From Planctopirus ephydatiae (lineage in GTDB: Bacteria; Planctomycetota; Planctomycetia; Planctomycetales; Planctomycetaceae), in NCBI RefSeq assembly GCF_007752345.1, contig NZ_CP036299.1:2681001-2745000 (forward strand): 64,000 bases of DNA. Direction: 5' to 3'. Both the position numbers and the translations under genes were made by a program. Shown in pieces: positions 55,528-64,000 of the stretch. The notes under the pieces are model-generated. The model was given only the letters and a program-made list of their open reading frames with translations, was not told the origin of the DNA and did no database searches. Position 1 is the stretch's first letter. Each line of letters starts with the position of its first letter.

Positions 55528-55873
55528 TCACACAAGAGGTTATGTCATAGCAGAATTTGCATTTGAGTTGAAGTGCAGTTGGGCCGTCTATGCCCAGACT
55601 CTCTCTTTTTTCTCAATTGCCTGTTTCTCCCGGAGCCTGAAACATGAGGAGTTATTGTAAGTTCAGGGAGGTGTCAGCTGTGACCATTCATGGTCTATAA
55701 GGTCGCCATCAAAGATCCAATGCCAGAATTTCGTTGATTTTTTCATCGAATACGTGATTCGATAGACAAAACGTTCTGGAGAACAGGTTTCTTGTATTGG
55801 ATCAGGTTGCAAACTGATGAATTACTGTTCGCCTCCAGCTTACAGGCGGTTGAACAGTGGGTGGGGTCTGAGC
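55528..55873. other. Divergent intergenic region
   Basis: About 350 bases between the Pro-rich protein (minus) and the sigma gene (plus). No gene was recognised; promoters for both are expected. The sigma frame is open back to 55817. Confidence 0.4.
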
Positions 55874-56575
55874 ATGCCAACAGAGAATTCACTGGATCAA
55901 TTCCTCGTTTCCTCAGCCTCCGATGAAATGCGGGAGACTCTTCATACTCCGTCGGAAAATGTTCATGCGTCTGATCCAACTCCGCCAGAAGGCAAAGCTG
56001 CTGTTCGACCATTCGAACAAGAGTTGATTCAGGCGCTGAAGTTGATTGGTGAGGGGCAATGGCAAGTCTGGTCGCGAGTGGTGGGGCTTGTGGGGCCCAG
56101 ATCTCTGCGATATGCCCGTTTTCTGACGGAACACGACGCTGATGCCGAAGATGTTGTTCAGCAGTCTCTAACCCGTTTGGCGGCTTCGCCTTCTCTCTTT
56201 CGCGTTGTGCAGCATCCCTGGGCTTACTTTCTGAAGATTGTGCGAAATGAAGCCATTCGTTTCCGCATGAAGCACCAGCGGCCAGCCGCGATCTCGGTCA
56301 ACCTTCTCACGGAGTTGCAGTTTCGCACTTCGATAGCGATTGATCCGCTGGAAGTCGCTGAGCGTCAACAGATGATCCAGGCGGCATTGACCGAACTACC
56401 GGTGGATCAGGCGGAGGTTGTCATTCTCAAATTCTGGGAAGGCATGACATTTCAGGAAATTGCCTCAGTGATGGGGGAAAGCCCCTATACAGTGGCCAGT
56501 CGCTATCGCTATGCGATTGCCAAGTTGGCCCGGCTGCTTCGTTCTCTGGAAGGAGAAGCCGCCCATGTCTCATGA
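55874..56575 (+). CDS. ECF-type RNA polymerase sigma factor
   Basis: 233 residues from ATG 55874; upstream in-frame codons to 55817 are possible. After a ~50-residue acidic N-terminal extension, region 2 starts near 75 (RYARFLTEHDADAEDVVQQ, LFRVVQHPWAYFLKIVRNE) and region 4 lies near 165-225 (LPVDQAEVVILKFWEGMTFQ, then EIASVMGESPYTVASRYR). Complete and of normal length for extended planctomycete ECFs. The start of the next gene overlaps its end by 11 bases, so the two are coupled; that partner may be its anti-sigma factor. Confidence 0.9.
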   Translation: MPTENSLDQFLVSSASDEMRETLHTPSENVHASDPTPPEGKAAVRPFEQELIQALKLIGEGQWQVWSRVVGLVGPRSLRYARFLTEHDADAEDVVQQSLTRLAASPSLFRVVQHPWAYFLKIVRNEAIRFRMKHQRPAAISVNLLTELQFRTSIAIDPLEVAERQQMIQAALTELPVDQAEVVILKFWEGMTFQEIASVMGESPYTVASRYRYAIAKLARLLRSLEGEAAHVS

Positions 56576-57152
56576 AAGGGAATGTCAATTTCAGGCCGAC
56601 GAAGAATTCGTCACGCGATTTTTTTGTTTTGAAGAAATTGAGGAATTGCTGCCCGCCGAAGAATTTGTATCACCTGAAGAATTGCTGCCAAGTGCTGACC
56701 AACATTGGGAGGTACAAGATGGGCGAGAATTCTTCGGCTACACAAAGACTGAGGAATCATGGCCTATGGTCGATTTTTTCGAGCCGGCACCTCTGGTTTG
56801 CCGGGTGCGCGATCGACTGGTGGCTCATGCAGTCGTCACAGAACGCCGGGTCAAGGATCGCAGGCAGCGGCAGATTGCAGCACAAAGTTTTGTGTTTGCG
56901 ATGTTGATGGTGATCTCTCCTTGGGTTTCGTGGAACATCATCAATCAATCGGCTGTTAAGGAAATGCATGCTCTGCTGTATGAGGTTGTCTCTCCTCGAC
57001 CCCGGATGGTTATCGCGAGTCGTTCGGCGTCTCCACGAGAGCATGACCCGGAACAAGAACTGATTGATCGACTGGCTCATCAACGTCGGCAGATTCTGTA
57101 TTCGCTACCGGCCATGGCCACACCAGCGTTGGTGACTTCTCAGTATTGGTGA
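56565..57152 (+). CDS. Small single-pass membrane protein coupled to the sigma factor
   Basis: 195 residues from ATG 56565 (GGAGAA upstream), overlapping the sigma gene by 11 bases; the frame is open back to 56511 inside the sigma gene. The N-terminal ~100 residues are acidic with FFCFEEIEELLPAEEF repeats, then a basic stretch (ERRVKDRRQRQ) leads into one hydrophobic segment (SFVFAMLMVISPWVSW) and a ~65-residue outer tail. There is no recognisable zinc anti-sigma motif. Position and topology suggest a novel anti-sigma partner. Confidence 0.65.
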   Translation: MSHERECQFQADEEFVTRFFCFEEIEELLPAEEFVSPEELLPSADQHWEVQDGREFFGYTKTEESWPMVDFFEPAPLVCRVRDRLVAHAVVTERRVKDRRQRQIAAQSFVFAMLMVISPWVSWNIINQSAVKEMHALLYEVVSPRPRMVIASRSASPREHDPEQELIDRLAHQRRQILYSLPAMATPALVTSQYW

Positions 57153-57231
57153 CTTCTCAGCGCTGGTGACTTCTTGTTGATTCTCTCGCTGTGAATACCA
57201 TACGAAATGCATTCAATTCGATGATCATTAC

Positions 57232-59517
57232 TCACGAGTTGGGTGAGGGTTCATTTACTCGATAGAGCGGTAAGAAGCGATAATAAACTTCGAGGCACAA
57301 GGTGGCCATCGCAGTCGAATAAACACGTCCGCCAATCCCTCCCCACGGATCCTTCGGCTCCCATGTTCCTGCATAAGTTCCGGAACGTGTCTGCATCTGC
57401 ACGAGACTTTCCCGCATCCCCAGATTCCACATCTCCCACGATTCTCCACCATGCTGGAACATCGTTAATGTCCCGTAGTACCAGTAGTAGTCATTGGGTT
57501 GGGAGATTCGAGGCAGCGCCCGTTGCAGATAGGATGTCGCTTCAATACTGGCATCATTGGTCGGGCGAATGCCAAACATCTGCTTGCAGAAATGGGCCTC
57601 GGCTGTCATCGCTGGCGACGGTTGACTCGATCTCCGATAGCCTGCAAGGCCGGATTGAGTCCCTCTGCTGCGAGCTTTTAAGAACGTGATCATGCCCTCG
57701 CGGGTTTCGTTTGGTATCGGTATCCCGGCGATCTCCGCAGATTTAAGCAGCATCATCTGCCAGCCAAACATGCTCATATCACTTTCAATGGCACCTTTCT
57801 GGTAACGCCAACCACCATCACGATTCTGCATTTGAATCGTAAACTGGACCGCTTTAGCAACGGCGTTCCGTAAGTCGGGATCAGCCTGTGGGTTTTCCTG
57901 CATCGCACAAGCTTCGGCTAAGGCGTAGCCTGCGATGCCGTGGCAGTACATACCATCGTAGTAGTTCGCTTTTCCACCCAGATAACCATCCACACGCTGC
58001 TGAGAGATCAGCCAGGTCATGGCATTGTCGACTGTTTTTGAATACTGCCCTTCGTCTCGCGTGTAGCCTGCCCCGAGAAACGCCAGCAGTGCTAACCCCG
58101 TGATTCCTGTATCCGCATTCAGGCCGGAGCCTTTGCGGTCAACCAGATCAACAGGGTCTTCCGGCGATCTTTTCACAGCGCCAGCACCCCAGCGGGCAGC
58201 GCTCCAGGAACCATCGTTCTCCTGATGTGCGGCCAGCCACTTTAAGCTGAGTTCGACAGCTTCTTCAGTGGCTTCAGTCCCACCATTTTGAAGTGCGGTT
58301 TCCTTGCGGTGGTCAAGCCTGCGTAACTGATATGTCTCAGGTGTCATCGATGCTGCGGGGCGTCTTGGGAGAATGGTTCCCGTGCCGCGATTCATTTCTG
58401 GGGTAGGGGTGATTGCTTCGAGGCTGGGCAGTTCGGTGGCAGATTTGATGGCTGCAATCTGTTCACCAGCCAATGCTGGAGTTGTGGATGGATTTCCCGA
58501 AGCAGGTTCCGCAGGCGTGACAGCGAGCGGGAGCCCTTCTGTTGGCATCATGGATCGATTCGGCACCTGGCGCGAGAAGAGAGGCTTTGCCGGTACAGCG
58601 GGACGTACCTGGGGATCGTTTCCGATGCCATCAGCACCCGGTGTATTTGCCGGGACGGGAGTGGCCAATGGGGCCGTGCGCCTGGCCATTGTTTCGGCGG
58701 TGAGCGCAGTCGGAGGTGGGTTTTCACTTTCCGGATTGAGAGGGAGTTCAATCCGGGAGGCCACTGTGTTGATCTTTTCCTCGGCTCGATCAGCTCCTCC
58801 TTCCGCTGGAGGACGCAGATCATCTGAATCGAGTGGAGTTTCCTGAGGCGTCATTTTTTGACGGGACATTGCAGCCAGTGAATTGGGAATCACCTGTTGC
58901 TGAATGGTCTCCTGTGGCAAAGGTGCTGTGGCGGCTGGAGTTCCTGAAAAAATCGGCTGCTGGACTTCCATGCCCGGACGCGGAGTCTCTGGCTTCGACT
59001 TCTCCAACGGTAACTCAGGCAAAGCCTCAAGGGCAGCTGTTTGTGCGGGTTTTTCCCGAGGAGTTAATTCGGGTAATGCACCGGTTTCAGCTTTCTCAGC
59101 AGCCGAGATTTCCCTCTGAGTTCGCTCAATCGGCAGGGTTTCCGATGGTGACAGACGCGAGAGGCTGGCATTAGTGGCCTCTGTGTCTGGAGTGTCGGCT
59201 TCACTCGATACGAGCTGAATGGCTGGTCCTTCAATTTCCTGTTCGTTTTGCTCAATTTCACCAAGCCTGACTGCCTCCAGTTGAGCGACGTTAGCCCACG
59301 CCAGACCCAGCCAGACATGCAGCACGAGGGAGGCAAAGAACGATTTTCCTGTGGCGTTCTGATCGCCCCAACGGGTGGCCAGTAAGGAAAGCACCTGCAC
59401 CATCAGCAGAAAAGAGCAGAAGATCAGCGCGAGGCGCAGCGTGATCATTTGCCAAGAGGTTTCTGCGCCTCCCGCATCAATCAACCACGACAAAGATTCA
59501 ACCAAGCGACCTAGCAT
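57232..59517 (-). CDS. Membrane-anchored squalene-cyclase/prenyltransferase-repeat protein
   Basis: 761 residues. Two hydrophobic segments near the N-terminus (about 26-47 and 60-80) precede a ~300-residue Pro/Glu/Thr-rich linker and an alpha/alpha-toroid domain from about 425, with repeats such as LKWLAAHQENDGSWSAARWG, AMTWLISQQRVDGYLGG and FTIQMQNRDGGWRYQKG. QW-type repeats like these occur in squalene-hopene cyclases and prenyltransferases, but the cyclase DxDD catalytic motif is not seen, so a binding or structural role is more likely. It lies 98 bases downstream of the ExbD-like gene. Confidence 0.82.
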   Translation of the reverse strand: MLGRLVESLSWLIDAGGAETSWQMITLRLALIFCSFLLMVQVLSLLATRWGDQNATGKSFFASLVLHVWLGLAWANVAQLEAVRLGEIEQNEQEIEGPAIQLVSSEADTPDTEATNASLSRLSPSETLPIERTQREISAAEKAETGALPELTPREKPAQTAALEALPELPLEKSKPETPRPGMEVQQPIFSGTPAATAPLPQETIQQQVIPNSLAAMSRQKMTPQETPLDSDDLRPPAEGGADRAEEKINTVASRIELPLNPESENPPPTALTAETMARRTAPLATPVPANTPGADGIGNDPQVRPAVPAKPLFSRQVPNRSMMPTEGLPLAVTPAEPASGNPSTTPALAGEQIAAIKSATELPSLEAITPTPEMNRGTGTILPRRPAASMTPETYQLRRLDHRKETALQNGGTEATEEAVELSLKWLAAHQENDGSWSAARWGAGAVKRSPEDPVDLVDRKGSGLNADTGITGLALLAFLGAGYTRDEGQYSKTVDNAMTWLISQQRVDGYLGGKANYYDGMYCHGIAGYALAEACAMQENPQADPDLRNAVAKAVQFTIQMQNRDGGWRYQKGAIESDMSMFGWQMMLLKSAEIAGIPIPNETREGMITFLKARSRGTQSGLAGYRRSSQPSPAMTAEAHFCKQMFGIRPTNDASIEATSYLQRALPRISQPNDYYWYYGTLTMFQHGGESWEMWNLGMRESLVQMQTRSGTYAGTWEPKDPWGGIGGRVYSTAMATLCLEVYYRFLPLYRVNEPSPNS

Positions 59518-59615
59518 TCTGACCTGTCATTCCAGCCTTTGATCATGCGCCTGAATTTTTACCTGTTGTACTTGAGAAGCTAATGATCTGATAAATTTTA
59601 ACCAGAGTCCTAAAA

Positions 59616-60077
59616 TTACCGTTGAGCCCGTGGTTGATGTGCCAGAGCGACGTTACGAACACCCACCTTTTTCGCAGCCGACATCACTTCCATCACATTC
59701 TGGTAGGGGCTCGCGCCATCGCCGCGAATCAATACGCTTTGAGCGGGAAAATTCTGAATCGCTTTTGCCAGTTCTTGCTCCAGTTCTGCGACAGAAATCT
59801 GGCGGGAGTTCAAAGTAATCACGCCGTCCCGAGAAACATTGACCACCAGTTCGTCGGGTTGACCACTGAGTGCCTTGGCGTCGGAAACCGTAGGAAGTTG
59901 AATTTTGTACTCGCGTTCCTGATTTTTGAATTGTGTACCAATCATGAAAAACATCAGCAGCAGCATCACGATGTCGAGCATCGAGGCCAGGTTCAGCGTG
60001 GGTTCTTCCAGCGGTTCTGTTTTCAGTGGCATGGACAGGCATCCTGGCCTGGGTGTTTCATCCGATGAAACCATCAT
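59616..60077 (-). CDS. exbD: ExbD/TolR-type biopolymer transport protein
   Basis: Up to 153 residues; ATG at 60032 with AGGA upstream would give 138. One transmembrane helix contains the conserved Asp (LNLASMLDIVMLLLMFFMIG), then a periplasmic domain with LVVNVSRDGVITLNSRQ, the ExbD layout. It normally works with ExbB/TolQ as a proton-driven motor. No ExbB/TolQ gene is adjacent; upstream is only a short divergent gap. The partner gene downstream is the toroid protein, so this may be a motor with a special client. Confidence 0.88.
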   Translation of the reverse strand: MMVSSDETPRPGCLSMPLKTEPLEEPTLNLASMLDIVMLLLMFFMIGTQFKNQEREYKIQLPTVSDAKALSGQPDELVVNVSRDGVITLNSRQISVAELEQELAKAIQNFPAQSVLIRGDGASPYQNVMEVMSAAKKVGVRNVALAHQPRAQR

Positions 60078-60441
60078 GTCGCAGAGAGCATCAGCAATCG
60101 AGGAAATAAATTACTGAGACGACGATTTGAAGTGGTGACAGGAACAGCATCGGAATGTCGCCTTCCTCAAGGCAAGTGCCGGTTGATTCAAATACGGCAT
60201 TCCGCAATATCCTATCGACCTGCTGTGGCTTCAAGATGAGGCTTCGGCTGAATTTGCCGATTGGCGGTGATTGCGAAGAGTTTAACACTGAAAACAGGCA
60301 TTGAGAACAGGTCTCATCAAGTCATTTCCACAGACTCTGCCGTCTCTAGCGATGTTTCCGCGCCTTTTCCCCTGGGTTGGATCGATAGATACCGTAACTT
60401 GGAGTTCAATCGTCGCATGGATTTGATAGAAAGCTGCCAGC

Positions 60442-61746
60442 ATGGGGCTCGCCACCAGCAATGCCATCAATCCCGCCGTTCGCCAGCAATATGAATGGCT
60501 GCCATATCCCACACGCCATCCGCAGGACGAACGCAAGCGACTGCTAACGACAGCGGTCGATGAACTTGCGACCATTAATCATTATGCCTGGAGCGGGCGA
60601 CGCGATCTGACCAAAGGGTTGCGAGTGCTGATTGCCGGTGGAGGAACCGGGGATTCAGCCGTCTACCTGGCTCATCAATTAAGAAATACGCCATCGAAAC
60701 TGGTATACGTTGACCTGAGTGAGGCCTCACAAAGGATTGCCCGAGAACGAATACTGGTGCGAGGTCTGGGGAAATCTTTCGAGTGGATTCACGGATCGCT
60801 CCTTGATCTTAAGCCCGAAAACATAGGGACTTTTGATTTCATCAACTGCTCGGGTGTGCTGCATCATCTCCCCGATCCTGATCATGGATTGCGTGTGCTG
60901 TCGGCACTTCTGAATCCTCAGGGAGTCATGGGGCTGATGGTCTATGGCCAATATGGCCGCATGGGCATTTACCAGATGCAGGAAATGCTGCGCAAGGCAA
61001 TCCCTGCCAATTTGCCGCGGGAAGAAAAACTGGCGATGGCCAGAACTCTGATCGGCCGCCTGCCAGCGACCAACTGGTATGTTCGCGGGAAGGATCTGTT
61101 CGATCCGATTGCTGAAATGACAGCCTCGGAGTTTTACGACATTTTTCTGCATTCGCAGGATCGTGCTTATACTGTTCCCCAGCTCTTTGCCTGGTTGCAC
61201 CAGGCGGATCTGCGATTTATTGAGCATACCTTTGAAGGACGTATGCTCTACGAACCGATCCATGCCTTTTCGTCAGATCCCGCCATGCTGGAGCATGTGC
61301 TCACTCTGCCTCTGCCTGAGCAGCAGGCCATCTGTGAGCTTTACTGGGGTGTGGCTTCGCGGCATATCTTCTGGGCATCAAAATCCGGGCGACAGCAGGC
61401 CTCACTGAATGATCTGGAGCAGATCCCCTGTTTCAGCCATCTGGCGATGATCACGAATCTTCAGACCGCGATTCAGGAATGCACCACGCCAGCCTGTGAT
61501 TTCCAGGTTTCGCGTCCGGGTGTCCCCTGCCTGAAAGTCTCCATTTCGTGCGATGTCCTGACCAAGAGACTCTTCTCGCTGGTGGACGGTCGGAGAACTG
61601 TAGGCAAGATCCGGCAGGAACTCATGGAGCAATTCCAGCAGCCAGCCGAGAACATTGAACGGGTAATCCACCACGTCTTCAAACTGCTCGCAGGCTATGA
61701 CCTGATCGTACTCAGGCATAGTTCCACAAGCTACTGGAGTTTCTGA
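60442..61746 (+). CDS. SAM-dependent methyltransferase with C-terminal extension
   Basis: 434 residues. The methyltransferase core has motif I LRVLIAGGGTGDSAVYLAHQ (about 60-79), the acidic VYVDLSEASQ, FDFINCSGVLHHLPDPDHGL and the long YGRMGIYQMQ part, as in methyltransferases that modify large or sugar-linked substrates. The last ~100 residues (FSLVDGRRTVGKIRQELM) resemble a winged-helix or PqqD-like segment. It is divergent from the ExbD gene. Substrate unknown. Confidence 0.82.
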   Translation: MGLATSNAINPAVRQQYEWLPYPTRHPQDERKRLLTTAVDELATINHYAWSGRRDLTKGLRVLIAGGGTGDSAVYLAHQLRNTPSKLVYVDLSEASQRIARERILVRGLGKSFEWIHGSLLDLKPENIGTFDFINCSGVLHHLPDPDHGLRVLSALLNPQGVMGLMVYGQYGRMGIYQMQEMLRKAIPANLPREEKLAMARTLIGRLPATNWYVRGKDLFDPIAEMTASEFYDIFLHSQDRAYTVPQLFAWLHQADLRFIEHTFEGRMLYEPIHAFSSDPAMLEHVLTLPLPEQQAICELYWGVASRHIFWASKSGRQQASLNDLEQIPCFSHLAMITNLQTAIQECTTPACDFQVSRPGVPCLKVSISCDVLTKRLFSLVDGRRTVGKIRQELMEQFQQPAENIERVIHHVFKLLAGYDLIVLRHSSTSYWSF

Positions 61747-62090
61747 TCGTTATCTGTGCCAAATACAGCAAGGCTATATGGCGTAATTTTGCAGTTCACG
61801 CACCACGACTGAGGTTGTCAATCGGCGTAAGCTCGGTGGAGCTGACACGATCGATCACTCGGCTGCTTGCTTATCAAATGACAAGGCGGCGGGCGGCTGG
61901 GAATGAGTCCTCAAGCCTCAAGCAATCTTCAGCACTAGCTAGGGGTTCGCGAAGACACTCAACCCCAGCCACACAATAACCAGGAACGTAGTTGATTATT
62001 GAAATCCGTATCAGACCATTCTGCGGTTTGCTAAATGGAATAGCACTAGACGATTGAGATTTGTATTTCTCTCAGTATTTTTTACTTACG
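61747..62090. other. Convergent intergenic region
   Basis: 344 bases between the convergent methyltransferase and DUF1254 genes. No gene and no clear intrinsic terminator were seen; a poorly conserved stem occurs near 61930-61970 only. Confidence 0.35.
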
Positions 62091-63521
62091 CTATTTCGTG
62101 GGCACAAGTGCCGGTGGTTTCCAGCTCCCATTGAGCGCCTCCTCTTTAGGCCAGTAAAGTCGCATCGCGACGTAGATCGGGCCGTCCGGGGCAGGGAGCC
62201 AGTTCGATTCCTTATCTTTGCCTGGGGGATCCTTCTGGATATAGATCGTCAACGAACCGTCGGAGTTCTTCTTCAAGTCGGGCAACATCGGCGTGTTGAT
62301 AAGATAGCGGTTGATTGGGTTCTCGATGAGTAGTTGCGTCTTTCCGTCATACATGGTGACCGACCAGAAGGCGTTCGTCGGTGGCAGTTGGCCTTTACTA
62401 AAGGTCAGAGTATAACGCTTGTTGCTACAATCCGGCTTGTTCCCCTCACTGTCGATAGAGAGCAGGGGATAAAGTGCCTCGATCTCGTCGTTGCCATAGA
62501 TACCAGCCATAGCCACAGCGGCTCGGAGAGTCCAGTCAGCGTTATAGAATGCCCGGTCACCTTGTGCCCCGCCAACACGCCAGCCATTCTCGTCTTTTCC
62601 CAGTGTGGCGACCTTCTGCTTGATTTTTGCGAGGCCGCTCATGACGCCGTCTTTTAATGCCTCTTTCTGCTCTGAGGTGAGCTTGGCAAGCGGGAAAGGT
62701 TTGCCAGCTTCGATTCCGATCTTGGCGAACTTTGCCCGCAGCGGCGTTTCAGCCGCCGCTGTCCCTGTCGTTGGGCAGAAATCGAGGATGAAGTTCAAGT
62801 AGGCAAACGGATCTGCCTCGGCCAACTTTTTGTCGATTGCTGGCCACTGAATCTCCGGTGGGGCCTCTGGGGTGGCTTTGTTCAGGAATGAGGAAAGTGT
62901 CTGAACCTTGTAGCCTGCCTGTATCTGCTTCACGCTGGCGATATCGTCCGGGCCAAAGAGTTGCGTGCGATACAGCACCAGCGAGAACTCTGTTTCGCAC
63001 CGAAATACCTGCTTAACTCCCTCGGGTGTCGCGCCATCCCAGCTCGGGCCGGCAATCATAAAGGTGCCCGCACTGTTACCGGTGGCACGGCTGCCGATGT
63101 AGCCGTAATTGCATGAATACAGGTCAGCCAGCATCACGGAGTAATACCGATCCTTCTGCACTTCCGGAACGCTCAGCACGAGGGGTTCGGTTCGCAGGTC
63201 GGCCCACACGAACGAGTAAGGGGTGTCGCTGTTGGGTGTAACAACGGCCGTGTCCTTTGGGGTGTAAACTCGCGCGGTGTTGTAGATCTTATTGAATGGG
63301 GCTTTGTACTGGCTGGATTTCTCATCCACTGCATACTCGTACAAAATCCCATAACCCATGACCATTGGAAAGCTATAGATAAAGGCTTCCTCTGCGATCG
63401 CCTTAATCTCTTCGACGGAAAGTTTTTCCTGGGCCATACAGGGCTGAGCCTCCCGCATCATGAAAGTCACTAAGAGAGGTATCGCTGCCAATTTCAGCAA
63501 TTTCATAGTCATGGTCCACAT
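62091..63521 (-). CDS. DUF1254/DUF1214 secreted protein
   Basis: 476 residues with signal peptide (MKLLKLAAIPLLVTFMMREA); ATGs at 63521, 63512 and 63506 are all possible, the last giving the shortest signal. DUF1254 covers about 40-190 (FIYSFPMVMGYGILYEYAVD, TPNSDTPYSFVWADL, VQKDRYYSVMLADLYSCNYG) and DUF1214 about 340-460 (AVAMAGIYGNDEIEALYPLL, PPTNAFWSVTMYDG, INRYLINTPMLPDL, SNWLPAPDGPIYVAMRLYWP). This two-domain arrangement is widespread and its role is unknown, though often near lipid or hydrocarbon metabolism. Confidence 0.93.
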   Translation of the reverse strand: MWTMTMKLLKLAAIPLLVTFMMREAQPCMAQEKLSVEEIKAIAEEAFIYSFPMVMGYGILYEYAVDEKSSQYKAPFNKIYNTARVYTPKDTAVVTPNSDTPYSFVWADLRTEPLVLSVPEVQKDRYYSVMLADLYSCNYGYIGSRATGNSAGTFMIAGPSWDGATPEGVKQVFRCETEFSLVLYRTQLFGPDDIASVKQIQAGYKVQTLSSFLNKATPEAPPEIQWPAIDKKLAEADPFAYLNFILDFCPTTGTAAAETPLRAKFAKIGIEAGKPFPLAKLTSEQKEALKDGVMSGLAKIKQKVATLGKDENGWRVGGAQGDRAFYNADWTLRAAVAMAGIYGNDEIEALYPLLSIDSEGNKPDCSNKRYTLTFSKGQLPPTNAFWSVTMYDGKTQLLIENPINRYLINTPMLPDLKKNSDGSLTIYIQKDPPGKDKESNWLPAPDGPIYVAMRLYWPKEEALNGSWKPPALVPTK

Positions 63522-64000
63522 TGAGGGGATTGCTCAGGATCTTGATGAGCCCCGAACTGCACTCGCCGACGATTCTTGGCAGTGCTCTTAACTTCACGCA
63601 CACCTAATATTTAAGGTTTTAACGCGAATCCTACCGGATTCGCGGAAGCTGGCCAACCGATTGCATGTTGTTTGGAAAAAACAAGAAAGTGATTGCTGCA
63701 AGATCCCATAATGTCATATTGCAGTGAAATCGTTCAGCACAACATTGCTGCCGCGGAATCGGAGGACAGAACGGCAACTGATTTGATCTTGCTCGGGTCT
63801 CAGTTGGACACTCGCGGCATCCCAGTTGAGTATCGAAGTCGAGAATAGAGATTTCAATGAGTAATGTGGGACGGCCATTTAAACTTCGGTCTCCCATGAG
63901 GAGTCGCCAAGAAACCGTACCACACAGGAGCGATCTTATAAGGCTGCTTTGGCCAAACTTCGCGGCAGATGCCTGGGCAACCCAGTCACAGGCGATTCAG
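63522..64000. other. Right-edge intergenic region
   Basis: About 480 bases upstream of the DUF1254 gene. No frame matches a family. A gene may begin beyond the edge; nothing in this stretch allows a call. Confidence 0.35.

Noticed and set aside
63631-63897. Minus-strand 88-codon Cys-rich frame at the right edge
   Set aside because: No family pattern and no ribosome binding site; cannot be supported.

Overview
The window reads as chromosomal DNA of a planctomycete (Planctomycetales, Planctomyces/Planctopirus/Gimesia-like). This is inferred from the families present: planctomycete-type cytochromes and their PSD partners (DUF1549/DUF1553, DUF1592/1588/1585), DUF1501 and DUF1552 Tat-exported proteins, ECF sigma/FecR pairs, a DUF1580-like protein, an ISAzo13 ('Rhodopirellula-type') transposase remnant and very large Pro-rich surface proteins. 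No rRNA and no CRISPR array were seen. One complete tRNA (Arg-TCG) is present.

Layout. (1) 1-6968, minus strand: ECF sigma factor, FecR-like regulator, PSCyt1/DUF1549/DUF1553 protein and DUF1501 protein, arranged as one operon, plus a separate YHYH-domain protein. (2) 7431-11836: a small mobile module with a tRNA 3'-end fragment and its terminator, an unknown 237-aa protein translationally coupled to a 35-codon ORF, a truncated HTH, and a DUF2924 / large serine recombinase / HTH cassette coupled by ATGA overlaps. (3) 12255-36118: a ~24 kb genomic island in the tRNA-Arg(TCG) gene, flanked by an exact 40-bp direct repeat of the tRNA 3' half, with a tyrosine recombinase beside the intact tRNA. 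It carries three copies of one ~150-bp left-end sequence (12295, 21154, 33675), so it looks like three elements stacked at one att site. (4) 36196-64000, core-like: an MtfA-type peptidase; a second planctomycete cytochrome cluster (DUF1501, PPC-domain protein, DUF1549/1553, cytochrome-WD40-coiled-coil protein); two methyltransferases; a degenerate GGDEF protein; pyrE; a 1130-codon Pro-rich membrane-anchored protein; a second ECF sigma with a small membrane partner; an ExbD-like protein with a membrane-anchored alpha/alpha-toroid protein; and a DUF1254/DUF1214 protein.

Island cargo. Segment I (12.3-21.1 kb) has transposon fragments around an exported Gfo/Idh/MocA oxidoreductase, a DUF1592-type cytochrome protein, a DUF1552 protein and a sialate-O-acetylesterase-like enzyme, which suggests breakdown of an acetylated glycan. 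Segment II (21.1-33.7 kb) has a damaged IS5 copy, then a GAF histidine kinase and NarL-type regulator, a CoA-disulfide reductase/rhodanese fusion, a glucose-dehydrogenase-like MDR enzyme, a GH63-like glucosidase, a multipass membrane protein and a GH13 enzyme, all on the plus strand. It looks like a transferable redox and glucan-metabolism regulon under its own two-component system. Segment III (33.7-36.1 kb) holds a putative DUF1580-like HTH protein and the integrase.

The most novel items are the stacked island with its repeated left ends and shared ACTACCAC sites, the two-component/redox/glucan cargo, the serine-recombinase module with its CCCTACTAAA repeats, and the fusion and repeat proteins in the right part.
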